DNA of 64,000 nt from Thermocatellispora tengchongensis (GCF_014202315.1 NZ_JACHGN010000007.1:1-64000); one strand, 5' to 3'. Numbered from the stretch's first letter, positions 16,252 to 28,230 are shown. The notes: generated by a model not told the origin, from the letters alone. A program made the numbers and translations.

Positions 16252-17360
16252 GCGCCGTCCATACGACGGAGGCGGCCGGAGGGACGCCCAAGACGGCCGA
16301 GGTGGCGGTGATCGGCGGCGGCGTGATCGGCCTGTCGATCGCCTTCCACCTGGCCGAGGCGGGCGTCCGGACGGTCCTGCTGGAACGGGATGCGCTCGGT
16401 TCGGGCGCCTCCCGGGCCACCGCCGACGTCGTACGCAGCTATTTCGCCGGCAACCCGATCAGCTCCGCCCTCGCGGTGCGCAGCCTGGCGGCCTACCACG
16501 ACTTCCCGGAGCGGCCCGGTACGGCGCTGCACCTGCGCCACGTCGGCTACCTGGTGCTGTTCACCGAGCCCGGCCAAATCGAGGAGTTCGAGCGCGACCT
16601 GCCCGCGCAGCGGGCGGCCGGGGTGCAGGTGGAACTGATCGGCGCCGACGACGCCCGGGAGCTCAACCCGCTCATCGGCGACCCGGACGTCCTCGCGGCC
16701 GCCTGGTCGCCGGACGCGTACGTCTGCGACACCTCGGCCATCGTGTCGGGGTACGCGCAGGCGGCGCGCCGGGCGGGAGCCGTACTGCTGACCAACAGCC
16801 CGGTGACGCGGGTGGACCCGCGGGCGGGCCGGGTGCGCACCTCCGCGGGCACCGTGACGGCCGAGACGATCGTGTGCGCGGCCGGCGCCTGGTCCGCCCC
16901 CATCGCGGCGGGCGCGGGCGTGGACATCCCGCTCACCGCGCCGATCACCCAGGTGCTGCTCACCACCGACCCGCTGCCGCCCGGCACCCCGGACATCCCG
17001 GTCACGCTGCACGCCGCCAGCGGCCTGCTCGTACGCGTCCGCGACGGCCGGCTGCTGATCGGCATGGGCTACCCGGGGCCCGACCGCGACGAGTGGCAGG
17101 CCGCGGTCGCGGCCCGGCTCGCCGCGACGTACCCGTCCCTGGCGGGAGCCCGCCTGCACACCGCGGTCACCGGGCTGCGCGACGCGAGCCCCGACAAGAC
17201 CGCCTTCATCGGCGGCTCGCGGTCCTTCATGTACGCGGCCGGCTTCTCCGGGCACGGCCTGTGCAACGCGCCCGCGGCCGGCGAGGTCATCCGTGACCTC
17301 TACCTGGGCAAGGACCCCGGGATCGACATGACCACTCTTGCCTCGACGCGAAGGGGGTGA
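16248..17360 (+). CDS. FAD-dependent amine oxidase (DAO family)
   Basis: A 370-residue flavoenzyme of the D-amino-acid/sarcosine/glycine oxidase family. The dinucleotide motif VAVIGGGVIGLSIAFHLAEAG (about 19-39) and the glutamate of LLER near 46 bind FAD. The C-terminal FSGHGLCNAPAAGEVIRDL closes the FAD site. These enzymes oxidise secondary or primary amines of amino-acid-like substrates to imines. The GTG start overlaps the previous stop as GTGA, and its own stop overlaps the P450 start the same way. An amine formed by the upstream enzyme could be aromatised here; this is inference. Confidence 0.88.
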   Translation: MSAVHTTEAAGGTPKTAEVAVIGGGVIGLSIAFHLAEAGVRTVLLERDALGSGASRATADVVRSYFAGNPISSALAVRSLAAYHDFPERPGTALHLRHVGYLVLFTEPGQIEEFERDLPAQRAAGVQVELIGADDARELNPLIGDPDVLAAAWSPDAYVCDTSAIVSGYAQAARRAGAVLLTNSPVTRVDPRAGRVRTSAGTVTAETIVCAAGAWSAPIAAGAGVDIPLTAPITQVLLTTDPLPPGTPDIPVTLHAASGLLVRVRDGRLLIGMGYPGPDRDEWQAAVAARLAATYPSLAGARLHTAVTGLRDASPDKTAFIGGSRSFMYAAGFSGHGLCNAPAAGEVIRDLYLGKDPGIDMTTLASTRRG

Positions 17361-18625
17361 CGACGATGCGCGTCAACGGAACCGGAGCCCGACGGCGGGG
17401 CGACGCCTGCCCGTACCGCCATGTCCTGGCCTCCGAAACGCCCGACCTGCACGCCGACAACGACCGGCTGCGGGCGGCGGGGCCGCTCGTGCCCGTGGTG
17501 ATGGTCGGCGGGGTGCGGGCGTGGGCGGCCACCCGTTACTCCACGCTCCAGCAGATACTCACCCATCCGGCGATATCCAAGGACATCACGCACTGGGCCG
17601 ACTACATGGCCGGCCGGGTGCCGCCGGACTGGCCGCTGCTCAACATCGTCGCGGCCCGCTCGCTGATCACCGCCGAGGGCGAGGCGCACAACCGGCTGCG
17701 CGGCCTGGTGTCACGGGCGTTCACGCCGCGCCGCGTGCACAACCTGGAGCCGCGGATCTCGGAGCTGACCCTGGAACTGCTCGACGACCTGGCCGAGCAC
17801 CCGCCGGGCGAGCCGGTGGACGTGCGCGCCGAGTTCGCGTACCCGCTGCCCAGGAACGTCATCTGCGAGCTGGTCGGCATGCCGCGCGAGTGGCGCGCGG
17901 AGATGGACGAGCTGAGCGACACCCTGTTCCGGGTGACCGACGACCAGGCGTGCTCGGACGCCCGCATGGAGGGCCTGCACAAGCTGTTCCGGCGCGTCAT
18001 CGAGCTGCGCCGCCGCGAGCCGGGCGACGACCTGACCAGCGCCCTGATCGCGGCGCGCGACGAGGACGGCGACCGGCTCACCGAGGAGGAGCTGTACGAC
18101 ACGGTGATGACCATGTTCATCGCCGGCCACGAGACCACCGTCAACCTGATCACCAATGCGATCCGGGCCCTGCTGGCCCACCCGGACCAGCTCGCGCTGC
18201 TGCGCGACGGCAAGCTGCCGTGGAGCGCGGCCGTGGAGGAGACCCTGCGCTGGGACTCGCCGGTGGCGCACTTCCCGATGCGCTACGTGCTGGAGGACGT
18301 CGAGATCGACGGCGTACGCCTGAGCGCCGGAGACGCGGTCCTGTCCTGCTACGCCGCCGTGGGCCGCGACCCGGACCAGTTCGGCGAGGATGCGGCCCGC
18401 TTCGACGTCACCCGCGACACCCCCAGCCACCTGTCCTTCGGCCACGGCCCTCACTTCTGCGTGGGCGCCGCCCTGGCCCGTACCGAGGCCGAACTCGGCC
18501 TGGCCGCCCTGTTCACCGCATTTCCTGACATGACCCCGGCCGTGCCGCTGACCAGTCTGCGGCCCCTGAGCACCGTGCTCAGCAACAGCGTCAGGACCCT
18601 GCCCGTCTACCTGACCCGCCCATAG
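17357..18625 (+). CDS. Cytochrome P450
   Basis: A 422-residue bacterial class I P450. Diagnostic features are AGHETT in the I helix (256-261), the K-helix ETLR, and the haem loop FGHGPHFCVG with cysteine ligand C368. The sequence is of the CYP107/CYP105-like type common in natural-product clusters, but the family was not determined by alignment. No ferredoxin or reductase is encoded beside it, so it must borrow redox partners, perhaps those at 57470-60310. It is the last gene of the operon; a strong hairpin follows at 18648-18682. Confidence 0.94.
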   Translation: MTTMRVNGTGARRRGDACPYRHVLASETPDLHADNDRLRAAGPLVPVVMVGGVRAWAATRYSTLQQILTHPAISKDITHWADYMAGRVPPDWPLLNIVAARSLITAEGEAHNRLRGLVSRAFTPRRVHNLEPRISELTLELLDDLAEHPPGEPVDVRAEFAYPLPRNVICELVGMPREWRAEMDELSDTLFRVTDDQACSDARMEGLHKLFRRVIELRRREPGDDLTSALIAARDEDGDRLTEEELYDTVMTMFIAGHETTVNLITNAIRALLAHPDQLALLRDGKLPWSAAVEETLRWDSPVAHFPMRYVLEDVEIDGVRLSAGDAVLSCYAAVGRDPDQFGEDAARFDVTRDTPSHLSFGHGPHFCVGAALARTEAELGLAALFTAFPDMTPAVPLTSLRPLSTVLSNSVRTLPVYLTRP

Positions 18626-18647
18626 CCGGCGACCCTCGCGCCGAACG

Positions 18648-18682
18648 CGTCCAGGCCGGCCCCGCGGGGACCGGCCTGGACG
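18648..18682. terminator. Bidirectional terminator between P450 and katG
   Basis: A perfect 12-bp stem (CGTCCAGGCCGG / CCGGCCTGGACG) with an 11-nt loop sits between two convergent genes, 22 bp after the P450 stop and 14 bp from the katG stop. It can serve both strands. Confidence 0.75.
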
Positions 18683-18696
18683 TCATGCATCAGCGA

Positions 18697-21394
<2,698 letters not shown>

Positions 21395-21403
21395 GGCGCC
21401 AAA

Positions 21404-21431
21404 CTTATATCCCTAAACGCGAACGATACAA
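21404..21431 (-). promoter_or_regulatory. furA-katG promoter
   Basis: On the minus strand TTGTAT (21426-21431), a 16-nt spacer and TATAAG (21404-21409) form a plausible promoter, ending 10 bp before the furA start. The AT-rich block is where a FurA operator would be expected. Confidence 0.5.
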
Positions 21432-21527
21432 GAGAACGAATGCTCCAAGTTTGGCGTCGCGCAGATGACGTCCGCCCCGCCCGGCCCCCTACGCGACGAC
21501 GCGACGCCCCGACGAGGAAGCAGCAGA

Positions 21528-22433
21528 TCAACAAGCACGCAAGAACGCCGCGGTGGTGTCCACGAACCGGTCGGCGTCGTCGAGCCAGGGAAAGTGCCCG
21601 GCTCGCGGCTGAACGACGAGTTCGGCGTCCGGGAACAGCCCGGCGAGCTTGGCCATCGCGGGAGGAGGGGAGTTCACATCGACCTCACCGGCGAGGAGCA
21701 GCACCGGCGCCGTGAATCGGGCGAGCGCGGCGCGGGTGGCCTCCGGGTCGAAGGCCCCTTCGGAGCCGAAGACGGCGGCGGCTTCGCCGTTCCTCTGCTC
21801 GCCCTCGGCGGCCTTGTGCGCCCGAGCCGTCTCGTCCCACCGGCCGTACCAGAACGGCGCGATGGCCTGGAAGGCGTCACGGTCGCCCTGCCCGGCCATG
21901 ATCGCCTCCAGGGCCGCGAACGCCGCCGGGAACCACGGCTCGTCCTCACGCAGCCGGGCGGTGTCACGCCGGACGTCCTGGCCGATCGTGATCCCGACGG
22001 CCATGACGCTCGGGGTGATCAGCGCGAGCCTGCCGACGCGTTCCGGATGGCGGGCGGCGTACAGGATGGCCAGATTCGCGCCCGCGGAATGGGCGAGCAG
22101 GTCGATCCGGTCACGCTCAAGGTGCTCGCGCAAGGCCTCGACGTCATCGACGAGCCGGTCGCAGCGGTACGAGGCGGTGTCCTCCGGCACCGCGGACCGC
22201 CCGGTGCCCCGCAGATCCAGCATGATCAACTGCCGGTGCGCGGAGAGGCCCCCGAGGTCGCCGAGGTAGGCGGACGCCTGCATCGGCCCGCCGGGCAGGC
22301 AGACCACCGGCGGGCCGTCACCGAACACGCGGTAGACGAGCTCGGTGCCGTCGTATGAGCTGAAGGATTCCATGCCCAGCAGCCTGAGGGAGAACGGCAC
22401 GGCCCGGCTACCCTTCGGCCGATCCTGCTCCAT
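21528..22433 (-). CDS. Alpha/beta hydrolase (proline iminopeptidase-like)
   Basis: A 301-residue alpha/beta hydrolase. The oxyanion-hole segment is VVCLPGGPMQA, the nucleophile elbow is AHSAGA (serine) and the C-terminal catalytic histidine lies in RAGHFPWLDDADRF. Its form is close to proline iminopeptidases, but peptidase activity is not certain and many relatives are esterases. A shorter start at 22373 is possible. It is divergent from the CHAT system and not obviously part of it. Confidence 0.88.
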   Translation of the reverse strand: MEQDRPKGSRAVPFSLRLLGMESFSSYDGTELVYRVFGDGPPVVCLPGGPMQASAYLGDLGGLSAHRQLIMLDLRGTGRSAVPEDTASYRCDRLVDDVEALREHLERDRIDLLAHSAGANLAILYAARHPERVGRLALITPSVMAVGITIGQDVRRDTARLREDEPWFPAAFAALEAIMAGQGDRDAFQAIAPFWYGRWDETARAHKAAEGEQRNGEAAAVFGSEGAFDPEATRAALARFTAPVLLLAGEVDVNSPPPAMAKLAGLFPDAELVVQPRAGHFPWLDDADRFVDTTAAFLRAC

Positions 22434-22502
22434 GCGCGACCCGCCCTCATAGGTGCATGGCCGGGGCTTCCCGAAACGGAGAGGTCATGTGACCATCGGT
22501 CG

Positions 22503-22871
22503 GTGGAGAACGAGGTGGTGTGGGCGGCCAGGCAGGTCAGGGAGCACGTGGCCGAGTTGGTGACCGATGGGCGGGCCGAGGTCGTGGCCGCCGAACTGGA
22601 CTCGCTCATCGAGGCGGGGGCCGACGACGAGGCTCGGCTGGATCGGGTGCTCGCGGGCTACGACCACGTGTGGACCTGGCTCAATGAGCGGCTCGGCGAC
22701 AGACCCGCCGTGTGGCGGAAATACGTGGACCCCTCGCCTGGGGACTTCGGTGACATCGACGCGCTGGTCTACCAGTGCCCCGCCGGGCACCGGTGGGTCC
22801 GGCTCGGAGTGGGGACCCCCGTCCCGGCCTGCGCCGAGCAAGGCTGCGGACAGCCGCTGAGCCGGGCCTGA
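22503..22871 (+). CDS. Small zinc-ribbon partner of the TPR-CHAT system (CATRA-associated type)
   Basis: A 122-residue protein with a helical N-terminal half (about 5-65) and a C-terminal zinc-ribbon-like patch: C92-x3-H96 and C110-x4-C115. It resembles the small proteins found beside TPR-CHAT proteases in actinobacterial conflict systems (CATRA/CATASP); the family name is tentative. The start is a GTG. The next gene begins 1 bp after its stop and the CHAT gene 3 bp after that, a tight operon. It may sense a trigger or adapt the protease to a target. Confidence 0.65.
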   Translation: MENEVVWAARQVREHVAELVTDGRAEVVAAELDSLIEAGADDEARLDRVLAGYDHVWTWLNERLGDRPAVWRKYVDPSPGDFGDIDALVYQCPAGHRWVRLGVGTPVPACAEQGCGQPLSRA

Positions 22872-22872
22872 C

Positions 22873-23817
22873 GTGGGCGGCAAGTTATGGGAGGGCGTGG
22901 CGGGCAAGCTCGCCGAACGGTGGCTGGCCCAGTCGGTGCCCGCACTGGTCTTCTGGCTGGCGTCCTTCGCCGCCTGGATCCACAGCCGGGGCGGCTGGCA
23001 TGCGACCCTGCGACCGGCCGAGGACCTGGAGGCGCTCCCGCTGCTCGCCCAGATCGTCATCGTGGCGGCGCTCATCCTCGGGATCGGGGCCAGCGCCCTC
23101 CTGGTGCAGCGCCTCACCCCCGCGATGACCCGTCTGCTGGAGGGCCACGGCCCCCGATGGGTCAACCGAGTCGCCCAGTCGCCGGGCCGGTGGGGCTGGT
23201 GGAAGCCGCTCGGCGAGCGGACGCGCCGGGCCCGCGAGCGGCACGGGAAGCTGTGGCTCGCCAACAGGGACGGCTCACTGGACGCGAACGGCAAGGCGGA
23301 GCTGGCCAGGCTGGAGGCCGAGCGGCTCCGCTACCCCGACGACCCCTCCAAGGAGATGCCCACCAGGCTCGGCAACATCCTGCGGGCGGTCGAAGAGCGG
23401 CCCCGCGAACGCTACGGCCTGGACACCGTCGCCCTATGGCCGCATCTGTGGCTCAGGCTGCCCAGCGACGCGCGCGGCGACCTGGCCGCAGCCCGGCAGG
23501 ACTTCGACCGGGCGGTCGGCACGATGATCTGGGGGTTCGCCTCGCTGGGGCTGGTGGGGCTGACGAGGTGGGCGCTGCTGACGGCCGTTCTCGTCCCCCT
23601 GGTGGCCTACCGGTTCTGGGTGCTGCCCAGCGCGGCGACGTACGCCGACCTCGTCGGTGCCGCGTTCGACGTCTATCGCGGCGAGCTCTACGCGGCCACC
23701 CGCTGGCCCCAGCCCGAAGGGCCGAAGAACGAGCGGGCGCAGGGGATCGCGCTGACGGCTTATCTCGTACGCGGCGTCTACGACGAGCGGGTCCTCTTCG
23801 CGGAGAGGAAGGGATGA
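22873..23817 (+). CDS. Membrane protein of the TPR-CHAT system
   Basis: A 314-residue protein with two pairs of membrane helices (about 18-37 and 57-79, then about 215-240 and 240-258). They flank a central charged domain of about 130 residues with Arg-rich and Leu-rich helices. The C-terminal region carries a conserved-looking TYADLVGAAFDVYRGELY segment. I do not recognise a named family. It sits between the small zinc-ribbon protein and the CHAT protease with 1- and 3-bp gaps. It may anchor the system or be its membrane-acting effector. Confidence 0.72.
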   Translation: MGGKLWEGVAGKLAERWLAQSVPALVFWLASFAAWIHSRGGWHATLRPAEDLEALPLLAQIVIVAALILGIGASALLVQRLTPAMTRLLEGHGPRWVNRVAQSPGRWGWWKPLGERTRRARERHGKLWLANRDGSLDANGKAELARLEAERLRYPDDPSKEMPTRLGNILRAVEERPRERYGLDTVALWPHLWLRLPSDARGDLAAARQDFDRAVGTMIWGFASLGLVGLTRWALLTAVLVPLVAYRFWVLPSAATYADLVGAAFDVYRGELYAATRWPQPEGPKNERAQGIALTAYLVRGVYDERVLFAERKG

Positions 23818-23820
23818 GCC

Positions 23821-26463
23821 GTGCCCGCCGGGGAGGTCCAACGGCTCAACGACGACGCGTTCGCGGCCTTCGCGGTCTTCGAGGAGAGCGGGCTGCGACG
23901 TGACCTGCTGAAAGCGACGCGGCTGTGGCAGACGGCGCTCGACCTCGCCAGGGAGACCTCCGACCGGGATGCCGCCTGGATGGCCGCCTATCTCGGCATC
24001 GCCGCCCGCCGAGGCCATGAGAGCGGGTTCGGTGCGACCTACCTGGACCGGGCCGTCCGGCACCATCGGCTCGCAGTCCAGCTCGGCGAACCCTTCGCCC
24101 CGGTGGATCGCAGCGCGCTGCTGGTCTGGTGGGGCGAGGCGCTACTGGACCGGTTCACCGCGAAGGAGAAGGCCAGGGACGTGAGGCTGGCGCAGGACGC
24201 GTTCCGGGAGGCGATGCGCCTCAACCCGATCGACACCGAGTGGTGGCTGCGCGCCGCCAAGGGCCGGGCGTGGGCCGACCGCTTCCGTTACGAGCTGACC
24301 AGGCAGGTCGAATGGCTGGAGCAGGCAGTCGCCCTGATGACCCGGGTCCTGGCGGGGACGCCCGGCGACCTGGAAGCACTGCGCGCCCTCGGCCTGCTGC
24401 TCGCGGATCTCAGCGGCTGGGACAGGCGGCAACGTGGCACCGCCATCGGCAAGCTGCGGGAGGCCATCGCGGCCACCCCTGACACCGATCCCCAGCAGGT
24501 GATCCTGCTCACCGCACTCGGCTCCCTGCTCACCTCGGACGCCGTCGCGCACAGGGATGACGCCCTGCTCGACGAGGCGATCACCTGCCTGGAGCGCGCG
24601 AGACGGCACCCCGCAGCGGACACGGGCTGCCTGGCCGGCCTGTCGCATGCCCTTCACGTCCGGGGCGTGCGCCACCGCAGTGAGGCGGATCTCGACCAGG
24701 CCGAGGCGCTCATCCGCCAGGCCATCGAGGAGACGCCGCCCGGCCAGCGGGTGGAACTGACGATCCACCTGGGTGCGGTGCTGGAAAGCCGCGACCCGTC
24801 CGGTCTCGAAGCCGCCGGCCTCTACCGGTCGATCCTGCGGGACACGTCCGACAGCCCGGAGGTGGAGCCGGCCGTCTGCGGGCCGCTGGGAGAGATCGCG
24901 CTGCGGCAAGGCCGGTACGACGAGGCCGCGGCGGCCTTCGAGCGAGGGCTCTCCGCGCGCTGGCGGACGCTGGGCACGCAGCTCCGGCGAACGTACCGTG
25001 AAGATGAATTGGACCACAGCCACGACCTGATCGGCGGCGCGGCGCTGGCGCACGCGCTGCGCGGCGACCCCGGGTCCGCCGCGCTCGCGATCGAGAGCGG
25101 CCGCGCGTTCGCGCTCTCCGACACGATCAGCCGGCGTCGCCCGCAGATCACCGGGGACTACGAGGACTACACCGTCCGTGAGATGTTCGCCCACCTGAAC
25201 GAGAACCTGCAGCGGCTCGTCCAGCAGAACGCCGCCGCGCATCTCGTCGCCGAGGCACGCGAGAAGCTGGAGGAGGCGGCCAGGAAGATCCGGAAGATCC
25301 CCGGCTACGAGAACTTCCTCCAGCGGCCCGCCCTGGAGGACCTGCGGCAGGCCGCCAGGGAGCGCCCGCTGCTCTACCTGCTCCCCTGCGCCGAGGCGGG
25401 GCTGGCCGTGCTCGTGACGGCGGCCGACGCCCAGACGATCTGGCTGCCGGATGTCACCGAAGAGGCGGTGGCGGCTCAGGCCGCGCGGTTGCAGCGCGCC
25501 TGCGCGGACATGGGAGCCGACGGTGCGCGGACGATCGAGCAGATCGGGCGCTGGCTGGGGCGGGCCCTCCTCGCGCCGCTTCTGGCCGGGCTGGGCGACG
25601 TACGCGAGGTCGTGGCCATCCCGTGCGGGCTGCTGGGCGGACTGCCGCTGCACGCGGCGACGCTTCCCGGCGAGGGACGGCACGCGATCGACGAGCTGAT
25701 GATCTCGTACGCGCCGAACGGGCGGTCACTGCTGAACGCGCGGCGCATCCGCGACCAGGTGCCGGACGACAGCCTGCTGTCCATCGTGGAGCCGGATGCG
25801 CCGGGGCAGGCGCCCCTGGCGATGGCCTGGCCGGAGGCGCTGTCGGCGCACCGCTGGTTCCCCTCGGGGCGCAGCCACCGGCTCCGGGGCGCCGCCGCCA
25901 CCAAGGAGTCGGTGCTGGCGCTGGTCGGCAGGTATTCCGTGCTGCACGCCGTCTGCCACGCGACCTCCTACCCGGCCGACCCTGACGAGAGCGCGCTCAT
26001 CCTCTCCGGCGGTGAGCGGTTGACCCTCCGCGACCTCAGGGAGCAGAAGGGACTGATCAACGAGGGGCGGTTGCGACTCCGGCTCGCGGTGCTGTCCGCC
26101 TGCGAGACCGCGGTGCCGGGGCACGTGCTGCCCGACGAGATGGCCGGATTGCCCGCCGGACTGCTGGCGACGGGGGTAGCGGGTGTCGTCGCCTCACTCT
26201 GGCCGGTGCCCGACCGGGCCACGTCGATCCTGATGACCCGCTTCTACCAGAACTGGCGTCAGGACGGCCTGGAGCCGGCGCACGCGCTGCATGCGGCTCA
26301 GCGGTGGATGAGCCGGGCCACGAATGCGGAGATCTTACGGCTGTATCCGCATCTGCTCCGCAAACAGGACATTCCGGCGGGTGGATTCGCCAGGCGAGTC
26401 TGGGACAGGGCGGGGTATGGCCACCCGGTGAACTGGGCGGCGTTCGTCTATCTGGGGGTATGA
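23821..26463 (+). CDS. TPR-CHAT caspase-like protease
   Basis: An 880-residue protein. About 450 residues of helical tetratricopeptide-like repeats, with Ala/Leu-rich 34-residue periodicity, lead to a coiled-coil-like linker near 470-500 and a C-terminal CHAT caspase-like domain from about 600. The catalytic dyad is visible as H713 (AVCHATSYP) and C761 (VLSACETA), and the family's C-terminal W-x-AFV pattern closes the protein. CHAT proteases act in actinobacterial conflict or cell-death systems, where a sensor triggers cleavage of a partner. The two genes in front are its likely partners. The GTG start follows the previous stop by 3 bp. Confidence 0.88.
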   Translation: MPAGEVQRLNDDAFAAFAVFEESGLRRDLLKATRLWQTALDLARETSDRDAAWMAAYLGIAARRGHESGFGATYLDRAVRHHRLAVQLGEPFAPVDRSALLVWWGEALLDRFTAKEKARDVRLAQDAFREAMRLNPIDTEWWLRAAKGRAWADRFRYELTRQVEWLEQAVALMTRVLAGTPGDLEALRALGLLLADLSGWDRRQRGTAIGKLREAIAATPDTDPQQVILLTALGSLLTSDAVAHRDDALLDEAITCLERARRHPAADTGCLAGLSHALHVRGVRHRSEADLDQAEALIRQAIEETPPGQRVELTIHLGAVLESRDPSGLEAAGLYRSILRDTSDSPEVEPAVCGPLGEIALRQGRYDEAAAAFERGLSARWRTLGTQLRRTYREDELDHSHDLIGGAALAHALRGDPGSAALAIESGRAFALSDTISRRRPQITGDYEDYTVREMFAHLNENLQRLVQQNAAAHLVAEAREKLEEAARKIRKIPGYENFLQRPALEDLRQAARERPLLYLLPCAEAGLAVLVTAADAQTIWLPDVTEEAVAAQAARLQRACADMGADGARTIEQIGRWLGRALLAPLLAGLGDVREVVAIPCGLLGGLPLHAATLPGEGRHAIDELMISYAPNGRSLLNARRIRDQVPDDSLLSIVEPDAPGQAPLAMAWPEALSAHRWFPSGRSHRLRGAAATKESVLALVGRYSVLHAVCHATSYPADPDESALILSGGERLTLRDLREQKGLINEGRLRLRLAVLSACETAVPGHVLPDEMAGLPAGLLATGVAGVVASLWPVPDRATSILMTRFYQNWRQDGLEPAHALHAAQRWMSRATNAEILRLYPHLLRKQDIPAGGFARRVWDRAGYGHPVNWAAFVYLGV

Positions 26464-26539
26464 AACGCGTCGCGCTCCCCCGGGCCTGGGGTTCGGCCGG
26501 TAGGAGGGGGCCCGCCTCACCAGGGGACCCCCTCGCGGG

Positions 26540-27055
26540 TCACCGCTCGCAGTTGACCTCGCTCTCGCCGGTGCAGGTGTCGATGTCCAGGCCGCCGTCG
26601 ATGACGTCGATGCCGCCGCTTCCGTCCAGGACGTCGTTGCCACGTCCCCCTCTGAGGTCGTCGCGGCCGTCGCCGCCGCTCAGCGTGTCCCCGCCGAGCG
26701 ATCCGGCCATGATCGTCGGCAGGGAGGTGTTGTTGTTGCCGTTGTCGTCGCCGCCGAAGAGGTTGACCTGAATGCTGCTCACCCCGGTGCAGGTCACCTT
26801 GCTCGGCGTGACGGTGAAGCACCCGGTGCTCGGGGTCACCCTCTGGGAGGCGGGTGCGGAGACCGACACGCCGCCGGAAACCGGGTTGATCTCGATGGTG
26901 TCGCTCTCGGCGGTTCCCTGCACGATCATGATCCCGCTCTGGACCGAGACGGTGGCCCCGCCGACGGCGTACGCGGGGGCGGCCAGGGCGGTGGCGGTGG
27001 TCAAGGCGGCGGCGGACAGGACGAGGGCGGTGAGCGCGTGGCGGGCACGTGACAT
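26540..27055 (-). CDS. Secreted calcium-binding repeat protein (RTX-like)
   Basis: A 171-residue secreted protein. The signal peptide covers residues 1 to about 31 (SRARHALTALVLSAAALTTA), with a cleavage after AYA. The mature part starts with a beta-rich segment and ends in RTX-like glycine- and aspartate-rich repeats (GGDTLSGGDGRDDLRGGRGNDVL and following) that bind calcium. Two cysteine pairs are visible. The start at 27055 has an AAGGGA site; a longer reading at 27157 lacks it. It is convergent with the CHAT gene. Confidence 0.88.
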   Translation of the reverse strand: MSRARHALTALVLSAAALTTATALAAPAYAVGGATVSVQSGIMIVQGTAESDTIEINPVSGGVSVSAPASQRVTPSTGCFTVTPSKVTCTGVSSIQVNLFGGDDNGNNNTSLPTIMAGSLGGDTLSGGDGRDDLRGGRGNDVLDGSGGIDVIDGGLDIDTCTGESEVNCER

Positions 27056-27395
27056 GGTGGCGGTCCCTTTCTCAGTAAGGAGCGGATGTGGAGAGGGGTG
27101 CGGTCCCGCGTCTTGTTGTATCGCCGGGCTTCGGCCGCCGTCGGTGTCGTTTTGCACGGTGCGTCATTCGACGCATTCACCGAGAATCTGAAGGAGCGGC
27201 GCGTTGACGTCCTCGTTGAGCGCGCGGTCGAGCGTCCGCTCGATCATCCGGTTCTCCCGCTCGGTCCTCCTCGGACTTTCACGACCTGGCCGGTGACCTG
27301 CTTGACCGCCTGTGCCCCGGCTCGGAAGGCAGCACGCCGAGCCGCTGAAACACCTCCAGACCACCTGGAGCACCGGGCTGGGCGGCTGGACGAGC
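27056..27395. other. Intergenic region without a convincing gene
   Basis: These 340 bp hold the promoter region of the secreted protein and the end of the next gene's flank. Several short readings exist on both strands but none has a ribosome site plus GC-rich third positions. A decayed regulator is possible; I see nothing specific. Confidence 0.4.
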
Positions 27396-28139
27396 TCAGA
27401 GCTGGGAAGCGCCTCCGTCCACGACGAACTCGGTGCCGGTGGTGTACGTGGCGTCGAAGGCGAGGAACGCGGCCGCCGTGGCGACCTCTTCGGGGGTGCC
27501 GTAACGCCGCATGGGATTGCCCGCGATCCGCTCCGCCTTGAACTGCTCGGCGGCCTCTTTGGTCATCGTGTTCTCCAGAATTCCCGTGTCGATGGGACCG
27601 GGGCTGACCGCGTTGACCCGAATTCCGCGCGGAAGCAGCTCGCGGGCGAACGTGCGGGCCATCGAGCGCAGCGCCGCTTTGCCGGCCGCATAGACACTGG
27701 TATCCGGCAAGCCGATGACGTTCGCGATCGAGGTGGTCAAAACGACACCGGCGCCCGTGCTCAGCAGCGGGGCGAGCTTCTGGACGGTGAAGTAGGCGCC
27801 CTTGACGTTGATCGCGAACAGCTCGTCGTACATCTCCTCGGTCGTCGACTCGAAGGGCGTGGGGGGTGCGATGCCGGCGTTGACGAACAGGGCCTCGATC
27901 GTGCCGAGTTCGTCCTTCACGCGGTCGGCCAGCGTGTCCAGGTCGGACAGTGAGGCCACATCGCCCCGTACGGCCACGGCGTTCTCGCCGAGCCGCTCCC
28001 GAGCGGCGTCCAGCGTGTCCTGGGAACGACCGGTGATCAGCACGCGGGCTCCGCCGTCCGCCAGCAGCCTCGCCACCGCGAACCCCATGCCGCTGCTGCC
28101 ACCCGTGATCACGACATTCTTGTCACTGTACTTACCCAT
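27396..28139 (-). CDS. Short-chain dehydrogenase/reductase
   Basis: A 247-residue classical SDR. The NAD(P)-binding motif TGGSSGMGFAVA (12-23), the NAG at the end of strand 4, and the catalytic Ser plus YAAGK (Tyr-x3-Lys) are all present. PGPIDTGI and the C-terminal GTEFVVDGGAS are typical of tetrameric members. The arginine in TGRSQ after strand 2 suggests NADP. It lies 91 bp behind the AKR gene, both on the minus strand, and they may be co-transcribed. Confidence 0.93.
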   Translation of the reverse strand: MGKYSDKNVVITGGSSGMGFAVARLLADGGARVLITGRSQDTLDAARERLGENAVAVRGDVASLSDLDTLADRVKDELGTIEALFVNAGIAPPTPFESTTEEMYDELFAINVKGAYFTVQKLAPLLSTGAGVVLTTSIANVIGLPDTSVYAAGKAALRSMARTFARELLPRGIRVNAVSPGPIDTGILENTMTKEAAEQFKAERIAGNPMRRYGTPEEVATAAAFLAFDATYTTGTEFVVDGGASQL

Positions 28140-28230
28140 GCCAGGATTTCTTCGTTCCTTCTCGCATCATCAGAGTGAATTCGCCGGCTTACGCGCTGCA
28201 GGCCGTGTCCGCACCTCGGCCTGCGCGAGA

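Noticed and set aside
27056-27395. Small frames between the calcium-repeat protein and the SDR
   Set aside because: None has a ribosome site together with GC-rich third positions, so no gene was called.
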